Source: RGIG4608 sp964413365 (GTDB lineage: Bacteria; Bacillota; Clostridia; Oscillospirales; CAG-272). Taken from it: 39,000 bases of DNA. Position numbers and translations under genes: made by a program. Location: assembly GCA_964413365.1 (NCBI GenBank), contig CAYPRM010000011.1, positions 1 through 39,000 of the forward strand, read 5' to 3'. This document shows, one piece after another, positions 33,339 to 39,000 of the stretch; within the stretch, counting starts at the first letter, position 1; every line of letters begins with the position of its first letter. The notes under the pieces are model-generated. The model saw only the letters and a list, made by a program, of their open reading frames with translations. It had not been told where the DNA came from and ran no database searches.

Positions 33339-33411
33339 GTGGAGAGGCGCGTGGGGCACGGCAGGGTGCTCCGTTTCGTTGCGCTCCGTGGAGAGGCGCT
33401 TTTGCTTTATC
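33339..33411 (+). terminator. Candidate expression platform (terminator/antiterminator) of the riboswitch
   Basis: GTGGAGAGGCGC occurs twice (33339-33350 and 33388-33399). GCGCTCC (33381-33387) can pair with either copy. Pairing with the second gives a bulged hairpin followed by TTTTGCTTTATCCTTTT, which would end transcription; pairing with the first would prevent it. The competing-pair logic is an inference from base pairing. Confidence 0.5.
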
Positions 33412-33440
33412 CTTTTGAAAAAGAAAGGATGTAAATTATT

Positions 33441-33887
33441 ATGAAAAAAACAGTCATCACAAGCTTATCACTTGTACTCATTCTCTTTATCGCACTCTCT
33501 GCCGCGTCGTGCGATATTTTCGGCGGTGACAAAGACGACCACCCCGAGACGGCACTCTGGGATTCCGCAGCATATAAGACGGATACGGAGCTTGGCGAGG
33601 GCACTAAGACCGTTCAGGTCGAGGTCAAGGTCGAGAATAATAGCGTGACCTTCACGATCCACACCGACGCAGAGATGCTCGGCGACGCACTTGTCGCTCA
33701 CGGACTTATTTCGGGCGAGGAGAGCGAGTATGGACTCTACGTTAAGGTGGTCAACGGCATTACCGCGGACTATGACGTCGATAAGAGCTATTGGGCATTC
33801 TATCAGAATGGCGAGTATCTTATGACGGGTGTTGACAGTACGCCTATCTCGGGCGGTGAGCATTTTGAGCTTGTCTACACAAAGTAA
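33441..33887 (+). CDS. DUF4430 (transcobalamin-like) lipoprotein
   Basis: This 148-residue surface lipoprotein has a signal segment (about 3-22) with lipobox LSAASC (Cys24). One DUF4430 domain follows, with SVTFTIHTDAEMLGDALVAHGLI and the core motif YWAFYQNGEYLMTGVDSTPI near the C-terminus. DUF4430 is related to the C-terminal beta domain of intrinsic factor and transcobalamin. Placed directly behind a B12 riboswitch and before an ECF S component, it probably binds cobalamin or a relative at the cell surface for hand-over to the transporter. Ribosome site AAAGGAT, 10 bases from the ATG. Direct cobalamin binding is not proved. Confidence 0.9.
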   Translation: MKKTVITSLSLVLILFIALSAASCDIFGGDKDDHPETALWDSAAYKTDTELGEGTKTVQVEVKVENNSVTFTIHTDAEMLGDALVAHGLISGEESEYGLYVKVVNGITADYDVDKSYWAFYQNGEYLMTGVDSTPISGGEHFELVYTK

Positions 33888-34410
33888 GAGAAGGAGCAAT
33901 GCGGCGAGGATACAGGAGATATGCCTCTTTGCAATGCTGGGCACGCTGATGTTCGTGTCCAAGATCGTGATGGAGGGGCTTCCAAACATTCACCTGCTCG
34001 GAATGTTGACCATGACCTATACGCTCGTATTCAGAAAAAAAGCACTCATACCGATATACGTTTATGTATTTCTTAACGGACTTTACGCAGGCTTCAATAT
34101 GTGGTGGGTACCGTATCTCTATATATGGACGGTGCTGTGGGGTGTAACGATGCTCCTCCCGAAGCAGATGCCGAGGGCGGTTGCGTGCATCGTATACCCA
34201 ATAGTCTGCGGACTTCACGGGCTCGCGTTCGGAACGCTCTATGCGCCTGCGCAGGCATTGATGTACGGCTATACGCTCGAGCAGATGCTCGCATGGATAG
34301 CTATCGGACTGCCGTGGGACGCCGTGCACGCCGTCGGTAACCTCACTGTCGGATTGCTGATATATCCGACATCGGTGGCACTTAAAGGAATGGTTAAAAA
34401 TATACATTGA
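33865..34410 (+). CDS. ECF transporter S component, probably for cobalamin
   Basis: This is a substrate-binding membrane subunit of an energy-coupling-factor importer with about six helices. The sequence RSNAARIQEICLFAMLGTLMFVSKIVMEGLPNIHLLGML is typical for one S-component group, with AWIAIGLPWDAVHAVGN near the end. The start is uncertain: the nearest ATG (33899) is out of frame and the first in-frame ATG falls inside the first helix. Non-ATG codons at 33856 (GTG), 33865 (TTG) or 33871 (TTG) overlap the lipoprotein gene; GGTGAG precedes 33865. No EcfA or EcfT gene is present, so it should share an energising module encoded elsewhere. The B12 role rests on the riboswitch. Confidence 0.85.
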   Translation: MSLSTQSKRRSNAARIQEICLFAMLGTLMFVSKIVMEGLPNIHLLGMLTMTYTLVFRKKALIPIYVYVFLNGLYAGFNMWWVPYLYIWTVLWGVTMLLPKQMPRAVACIVYPIVCGLHGLAFGTLYAPAQALMYGYTLEQMLAWIAIGLPWDAVHAVGNLTVGLLIYPTSVALKGMVKNIH

Positions 34411-34418
34411 CGCATATC

Positions 34419-34458
34419 AAAAATGCCGAATATCCTCTCGGGGATGTTCGGCATTTTA
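34419..34458. terminator. Bidirectional terminator between the ECF gene and the GTPase-nuclease gene
   Basis: AAAATGCCGAATATCC (34420-34435) pairs with GGATGTTCGGCATTTT (34442-34457), loop about 6 bases, with A and T runs on both sides. It lies 10 bases after the S-component stop and 11 before the stop of the convergent gene. Confidence 0.85.
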
Positions 34459-34468
34459 TATTTCTTGA

Positions 34469-37060
34469 TCAAAGATTTTCCGCAAGTCTTCGGGTAAATT
34501 CCGTTATCTCATTACTGATATCAAGTATCTCGCGCGTAAATTCCGCAACGGTCATTCTCGATATTCCCGAGTGCACCGCGGCAAACTGAACGAGCCTGTC
34601 GCCCGTTACCACACGTATGCGGTAGTTTGGACCTAACTCGTGCATCATCCTCTCGATAAATGCGTCAGCCGTCTGATCCTCACGCGTGTATACGACGCGC
34701 AGACCGTCATGCGTTATGTCCGAGCCTATCCCGTCGCGAACAAGGTAAGCATCAAATACTAGCGTCAGCCTCTCTCCTGTGTAGGCGGAGTAGTTCGTGA
34801 GCAGATCTATGAGAGTCGTGCGCGCCTTTTCAAGTGAGAAATCCGATATCTCCTTGAGCTCATCCCACGCATATATCATATTGTAGCCGTCGATGATCGT
34901 CATACTCTCCGAGGGTGCTTGGAGCTTTTTTGGCTTTATTTTAGCATCCCTGTCCCTCTCGCCGATTATTTTCGGCTCTCCGTATTTCTTGCGACGGATG
35001 GGACCGAATTCTCGGAGCATCAACGCCTCAAGCTCGTCGGGATCTATCTCGTATTTTTTGGCTATCGACGAGGTGCTCGGGATCATTCCGCTGACCGAAA
35101 GAGCACCGTCCGCATCAAGCTCGACATCTATGTGCTTCCTCTCGTCCACCTCGCGCCAGTTGACGACAAAGCCCGCCCCATTCGCACAAAATACCGAGTG
35201 CGGAGGATTTGCGAGATCCGCTTCGGGATCGTACCCCCTCTCGGCGATCACCTCATCGGCATTGTGACATTCGTCGTAGCCGTCGGCAATACATGAGAGC
35301 CTTCCCGCACCTGCGGTGTATGCGGCTACCTCCGTAGCATAGCCGTGAAGCGTGGAAACGGGCGCGCGACCTGTGATAGTGGTGAATTCCTCACTTGCGG
35401 ATTCCACCGAAAGCTCCGCGCTCCGCCTTTGCAGATCGCTCATAGCCCTGCCGACGTTGCCACTTGGTATCTCAAGCCTGAAAAGATAGTATGGCTCGAG
35501 CAGAACACAGCCGCCCTTCATAAGTCCCTGCCTTACAGCGCGCGAGGACGCCTGACGGAAATCTCCACCCTCAGTGTGCTTGAGATGCGCCTTGCCTGCC
35601 ACGAGCGTGATCCTCGTGTCTGTGAGCAGAGCGCCCGTGAGTACTCCGCGGTGCGCCTTCTCGCTAAGGCAGGAGAGTATGAGCCTCCGCCAGTTCAAGG
35701 CGAGAGTGTCGCTCGGCACTCGGTCGTCAATTATCAGACCGCTTCCTCTGGGAAGAGGCTCAAGAAGCACCTGAACCTCCGCATAGTGGCGTAGCGGCTC
35801 GAAATGCCCGATGCCGAGAGCCTTCTCCCTTATTTTTTCCTTGTATAATATCCTTCCTGCGTCAAGCTCGCAGTCGATGCCGAGGCGGTCGTGGATAAGA
35901 CGCTTTATAATGTCCGTCTGCATCTCACCCATGATGCGTGCCTCTATCTGCGATAGCTCGGAATTGTAGTATAAATGTAGCGTTGGCTCCTCCTCCTCAA
36001 GCTCCTTAAGACGCAGATAGCAGCTGCTCATGTCCGAGCCGTGGGGAAGCGCGATACGGTATGAGAGCACGGGATCGAGAAGCGGTGCGGCAGAATCACG
36101 GCAGATGCCGAGTCCCTGTCCCGAGTACGTCGCACTAAGCCCCACAACGGCACAGATCTCACCTGCGGATACGCTGTCGACCTGCTCGTACCTCTCACCC
36201 GAGTAAAGACGGATCTGATTGACCTTTTCGCTCACCGCCTCACCCACCGCAGATCTGTACGGTATCATATCCTTGACATTCAGCACACCCGACGTTATCT
36301 TCATATAGGTGAGTCTCGTGCCCGAAGCATGGGATATCTTGTATACGCTCGCCCCAAAGCCACCGGTCGGATATTCTCGAGGAAGCGTGTACGTGTCGAG
36401 CACGGAAAGCAGCTGCTCCACCCCCTCAAGCCTCAGTGCAGAGCCGAAAACAACGGGGAAAAGTTCCCTTGCCGATATAAGATACGATATGTAGTCCTCC
36501 CCGATCTCCTCGCCCTCAAGATGGGCGTTGAGCAGAGCCTCACTTGCGAGTGCGAGCCTTTCATCAAGCTCCTCACGCGATGCGTCGGGATCGAATACCA
36601 CGCACGCAGAGGAGAGAGCACGTGAGATCTCCCCCTCAAGCTCCGTGCGCAGACGTATCGCAAGGTCGCACTTGTTCACAAATATAAAGGTCGGCACGCC
36701 GTAGTGCTCAAGCAGTCCCCAGAGCGTCCTTGTGTGCGTCTGCACGCCGTCCGCGGCACTTATGACGAGTACCGCATAGTCGAGCAGGGAAAGCGTGCGC
36801 TCCGTTTCGGGCGAGAGATCCGCGTGCCCGGGGGTGTCAAGAAGAATGAAATCCGTATCTCCATAGGAGAAGCGCGCCTGCTTTGAAAATACCGTGATGC
36901 CGCGCTCACGCTCGAGAGGATCGGTGTCAAGGTACGTGTTTCCGTGGTCGACTCTGCCCAGCGAGCGTATCCTGCCGCAGGTGTAGAGAAGTGCCTCGGA
37001 AAGAGTCGTCTTTCCTGCGTCAACGTGCGCAAGTATTCCGACCGTCAGCCTTTTTCCCAT
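34469..37060 (-). CDS. Tet(M)-like translation GTPase fused to a Rae1/YacP-type NYN ribonuclease domain
   Basis: The 863-residue protein starts as an EF-G-like GTPase of the ribosomal-protection group: G1 AHVDAGKT at 11-18, G2 RERGIT at 51-56, G3 DTPGH at 75-79, G4 NKCD at 129-132. Domains II-V follow to about 690, with the Tet-family ending LREFGPIRRKKYGEP. Canonical Tet(M) stops near 640. Here a basic linker leads to a NYN domain (720-863) opening TIIDGYNMIYAWDELKEI and closely resembling YacP/Rae1, the ribosome-dependent mRNA endonuclease. Acidic residues Asp724 and Asp799 match Rae1 Asp7 and Asp81, both reported essential. The chain would dock at the A site through its GTPase part and cut mRNA there, which is inference. 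Whether it protects against tetracycline is unknown. It has a good ribosome site (GGGGG) and its own promoter. Confidence 0.93.
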   Translation of the reverse strand: MGKRLTVGILAHVDAGKTTLSEALLYTCGRIRSLGRVDHGNTYLDTDPLERERGITVFSKQARFSYGDTDFILLDTPGHADLSPETERTLSLLDYAVLVISAADGVQTHTRTLWGLLEHYGVPTFIFVNKCDLAIRLRTELEGEISRALSSACVVFDPDASREELDERLALASEALLNAHLEGEEIGEDYISYLISARELFPVVFGSALRLEGVEQLLSVLDTYTLPREYPTGGFGASVYKISHASGTRLTYMKITSGVLNVKDMIPYRSAVGEAVSEKVNQIRLYSGERYEQVDSVSAGEICAVVGLSATYSGQGLGICRDSAAPLLDPVLSYRIALPHGSDMSSCYLRLKELEEEEPTLHLYYNSELSQIEARIMGEMQTDIIKRLIHDRLGIDCELDAGRILYKEKIREKALGIGHFEPLRHYAEVQVLLEPLPRGSGLIIDDRVPSDTLALNWRRLILSCLSEKAHRGVLTGALLTDTRITLVAGKAHLKHTEGGDFRQASSRAVRQGLMKGGCVLLEPYYLFRLEIPSGNVGRAMSDLQRRSAELSVESASEEFTTITGRAPVSTLHGYATEVAAYTAGAGRLSCIADGYDECHNADEVIAERGYDPEADLANPPHSVFCANGAGFVVNWREVDERKHIDVELDADGALSVSGMIPSTSSIAKKYEIDPDELEALMLREFGPIRRKKYGEPKIIGERDRDAKIKPKKLQAPSESMTIIDGYNMIYAWDELKEISDFSLEKARTTLIDLLTNYSAYTGERLTLVFDAYLVRDGIGSDITHDGLRVVYTREDQTADAFIERMMHELGPNYRIRVVTGDRLVQFAAVHSGISRMTVAEFTREILDISNEITEFTRRLAENL

Positions 37061-37092
37061 TCTTAATACCCCCTTTCTGTGTATTCGATATC

Positions 37093-37121
37093 ATTATAGC
37101 ATAACGCGCACAGATTTTCAA
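37093..37121 (-). promoter_or_regulatory. Promoter for the GTPase-nuclease fusion gene
   Basis: On the minus strand TTGAAA (37121-37116), 17 bases, and an extended -10, TGCTATAAT (hexamer 37098-37093), form a near-consensus promoter. The leader would be about 25 bases, with no room for the attenuating leader peptide found before tet(M). Confidence 0.72.
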
Positions 37122-37186
37122 CCCCAAACCCCCTAACTGCCGCCACAAAAATGCCGTTTTGCACATATTTTTTTTCTGAAAAGTTA

Positions 37187-37215
37187 TTTACAAATAAAAA
37201 ATTTTGCTGTATAAT
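37187..37215 (+). promoter_or_regulatory. Promoter for the LiaF-like/DUF4097 unit
   Basis: TTTACA (37187-37192), a 17-base spacer and TATAAT (37210-37215) are close to consensus. The TTG start codon of the first gene is 35 bases after the -10. Confidence 0.72.
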
Positions 37216-37249
37216 GTCGTTACAATTTATTAATAAAGGAGTGATATTT

Positions 37250-37927
37250 TTGAAAAATGTCAATAGGATCATCTGGGGAATAATTCTCATACTTGTAGCG
37301 GCGGTAATAGCTCTGAATTCCCTCGATATCATAGAATTCAATATCTTTTTTGACGGTTGGTGGACGCTCTTTATCATCATCCCCTCGTTCGTGAACTTCA
37401 TTACCAAGGGCGATAAGATCACAAGCCTCGTGTTCTTCGCAATAGGCGTCTTTCTCTTGCTCTGCTGTCAGGATATCCTCGAGTTCGAGATATTCTGGAA
37501 GCTTCTCGTGCCTGCGATCATTGCGATAATCGGCGTAAAGCTCATATTCTCCTCGTCGAAGAAAAGCAAGACCGATAATATCCGTGCAAGGGTAAGGGAG
37601 GAGGGAAGAGAGATCCCCTCCGATACAGCAGTGTTCAACGGTGCTAAGAGCGATTATACAAACAGAGTGTTCGACGGTGCGGAGCTTACAGCGTGCTTCG
37701 GCGGTGTAGAGTGCGACCTTCGCGGTGCTATCATAGATAGGGACTGCGTTATCAACGCAAGTGCCATCTTCGGAGGTATAACCATATATGTTCCCGACGA
37801 CGTAAGGGTGATCAGTAATGCCACGGGCATCTTCGGCGGCATTGAGATCAATAAGAGCAACCCCGACGGCGCGCACACTCTTTATATTGACGGAGTAGCC
37901 GCATTCGGAGGAATAGAGATTAAATGA
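37250..37927 (+). CDS. LiaF-like membrane protein (DUF5668 N-terminus, LiaF-type C-terminus)
   Basis: This 225-residue protein has about four hydrophobic segments in the first 100 residues (NRIIWGIILILVAAVIALNSL, WWTLFIIIPSF, ITSLVFFAIGVFLLLC and a fourth near 83-98). A soluble beta-rich domain follows with repeated FGG strands: ACFGGVECDLRGA, AIFGGITIYVPDDVRV, GIFGGIEI and AAFGGIEI. This is the LiaF/cell-wall-active antibiotic response layout. LiaF restrains an envelope-stress two-component system in Bacillus; no such pair is encoded here. The start is TTG at 37250, with AAAGGAG 8 bases ahead; the frame extends further upstream but over the promoter. Its TGA overlaps the next ATG. Confidence 0.85.
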   Translation: MKNVNRIIWGIILILVAAVIALNSLDIIEFNIFFDGWWTLFIIIPSFVNFITKGDKITSLVFFAIGVFLLLCCQDILEFEIFWKLLVPAIIAIIGVKLIFSSSKKSKTDNIRARVREEGREIPSDTAVFNGAKSDYTNRVFDGAELTACFGGVECDLRGAIIDRDCVINASAIFGGITIYVPDDVRVISNATGIFGGIEINKSNPDGAHTLYIDGVAAFGGIEIK

Positions 37928-38730
37928 CCGCATTTCAAAAGGCTGTAAAATATATCAGCCTCGCATTTGCGATCTTCCTTGCGGTTAGCATAATCGTCGG
38001 AGTCGTCGGGGCTATCGGAGGACTCGTTTTTGTGAATAATAGGCTGCTCGATGAAAATATCGAGATACGGATAGATGAAGAGGTCTATGACCTCGATATA
38101 GACCTCGGTGCTGTAAGGCTCACCGTTACCGTGGGTGAAGCGTACAGCGTTAGCACGAATATAGACGGCATCAAGGTCGAGAACGACCATGGTACACTCA
38201 GAATAAAGCAAAATACGCACCGATTCAATTTCTCGTATAACGAGATCGGAGAGATCGTCCTTACAATACCTCAAACCGCAGTCTTCAATGAGATCTCCAT
38301 TGATACGGGCGCAGGAGAGATCAGATCCTGCCCACTTACCTGCAAGTACGCGGATATAGATATCGGAGCAGGGGACGCGCGATTTGATGCACTCACCGTC
38401 CTTGAGAAGGCGGATATAGACACGGGAGCAGGCAGATTTACCGTCTGTGATGGTGCTATCCACGACCTCGACCTCGACCACGGCGTCGGCGAGGCTGATA
38501 TCACATCCTTGCTCAGCGGAGAGTGCAGTATTGACGGCGGCGTTGGCACACTTAATATTAAGCTGCTCGGTGCGGAGAGCGAATATACACTTAAGCTCAG
38601 CACAGGTATAGGATCCATGAGGGTATCGGGTACGCACCTTAGCGGTGATCGGATACTCGGAAACGGCAGGAATGTCATTGTGATCTCGGGCGGCGTAGGA
38701 GATATAAGAGTTGATTTTTCGGATAGATGA
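37924..38730 (+). CDS. DUF4097-type protein with glycine-rich beta-strand repeats
   Basis: This 268-residue protein has one N-terminal membrane helix (about 9-36) and an extracytoplasmic beta-helix-like domain. Repeats spaced at about 20 residues carry a D-x-G-x-G core: IDTGAGEIRS, IDIGAGDARF, IDTGAGRFTV, LDHGVGEADI, IDGGVGTLNI and LSTGIGSMRV. DUF4097 proteins often sit beside LiaF-like or PspC-like envelope stress genes, as here, but have no established biochemical role. It starts inside the ATGA overlap with the LiaF-like gene, so the pair is made together. Confidence 0.85.
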   Translation: MTAFQKAVKYISLAFAIFLAVSIIVGVVGAIGGLVFVNNRLLDENIEIRIDEEVYDLDIDLGAVRLTVTVGEAYSVSTNIDGIKVENDHGTLRIKQNTHRFNFSYNEIGEIVLTIPQTAVFNEISIDTGAGEIRSCPLTCKYADIDIGAGDARFDALTVLEKADIDTGAGRFTVCDGAIHDLDLDHGVGEADITSLLSGECSIDGGVGTLNIKLLGAESEYTLKLSTGIGSMRVSGTHLSGDRILGNGRNVIVISGGVGDIRVDFSDR

Positions 38731-39000
38731 TATTGGACTTGAATATGAGCTCATACGCTCAAGCCGCAGGAGCATTTCGGTGGAGATAACGAGCGACGCG
38801 CGAGCAGTCGTGCGTGCGCCGATGCAAATGAGCCTGCAGGATATAGAGAAATTTCTCATATCCAAACGCTCGTGGATCTCAAGCCATATCAAGGCGGCAG
38901 ATGAGCGAGTCGCAAACGCAGGCGATACTCTCAGCGACGCAGAGAAGGATGACCTCATGGACCGCGCAGAGATGCTGATAGTCCCGAGAGTCGAGCATTT
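38711..39000 (+). CDS. YgjP-type (DUF45/M48-like) metallopeptidase, N-terminal part, cut by right edge
   Basis: The frame reads MIFRIDDIGLEYELIRSSRR, then SISVEI, VVRAPMQMSL and KFLISKRSWISSHIK, matching the start of YgjP-like proteins (YELIRSKRKT, VRAP, WI..H pattern). The zinc motif HELCH would lie beyond the window. No ATG is in frame; TTG at 38711 is chosen because AGGAG lies 9 bases ahead, which makes a 20-base overlap with the DUF4097 gene. At least 96 codons are present. Function unknown beyond a predicted metalloprotease. Confidence 0.72.
   Translation, partial: MIFRIDDIGLEYELIRSSRRSISVEITSDARAVVRAPMQMSLQDIEKFLISKRSWISSHIKAADERVANAGDTLSDAEKDDLMDRAEMLIVPRVEH

Noticed and set aside
34469..37060. 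Calling the GTPase-NYN fusion a tetracycline resistance gene
   Set aside because: The similarity is to the family, not to a known resistance determinant. The size, the nuclease domain, the short leader and the lack of mobile-element sequence around it point to a resident chromosomal gene.

Overview
The window looks like a chromosomal segment of an anaerobic, spore-forming, low-to-mid GC Bacillota, most likely an uncultured gut or rumen member of class Clostridia. The basis is the GerW-type sporulation gene next to scpA/scpB, Shine-Dalgarno sites of AGGAGG type, a cobalamin riboswitch, and a pectin-use locus built on a CUT1-type ABC importer rather than SusC/D proteins. No rRNA, tRNA, CRISPR array, insertion sequence or phage gene is visible. 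The genus cannot be named from the sequence alone.

Region 1 (1-7283, all minus strand) is a housekeeping block. In transcription order it holds lon, the GTPase yihA/ysxC, an M50 site-2 protease-like protein, scpA, scpB, a DUF2953 protein, gerW/ytfJ and a D,D-carboxypeptidase that runs off the left edge. Most genes abut or overlap.

Region 2 (about 7460-32650) is a large pectin/galacturonate locus. kduI-kduD (plus) and uxaB-uxaA-uxaC (plus) give two routes to 2-keto-3-deoxygluconate. A secreted 1315-residue PL9-type pectate lyase, an AraC-type regulator and an AEC-family carrier lie between them on the minus strand. A minus-strand cluster of about 13 genes follows: two permeases, a very large lipoprotein binding protein, four uncharacterised four-helix membrane proteins placed two on each side of an ABC ATPase gene, a GH28 polygalacturonase without signal peptide, a GH105 unsaturated-uronyl hydrolase, a TIM-barrel epimerase-like protein and a second ABC ATPase. 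The inferred flow is as follows. PL9 cuts pectate outside the cell and leaves unsaturated ends. The importer brings in oligomers. GH105 removes the unsaturated uronate, which feeds KduI/KduD. GH28 releases galacturonate, which feeds UxaC/UxaB/UxaA. The KDG kinase and aldolase are not in the window.

Region 3 (about 32650-34460) starts with an AT-rich non-coding stretch containing two tandem perfect palindromes. A sigma-A-like promoter and a cobalamin riboswitch follow, ahead of a DUF4430 (transcobalamin-like) lipoprotein and an ECF transporter S component, probably a B12 uptake unit.

Region 4 (34469-39000) holds an 863-residue fusion of a Tet(M)-like translation GTPase with a C-terminal Rae1/YacP-like NYN ribonuclease domain. 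Divergent from it is a plus-strand set: a LiaF-like membrane protein, a DUF4097 protein with glycine-rich strand repeats, and a YgjP-type metallopeptidase cut by the right edge.

The least explained features are the GTPase-nuclease fusion and the set of four small membrane proteins inside the importer operon.
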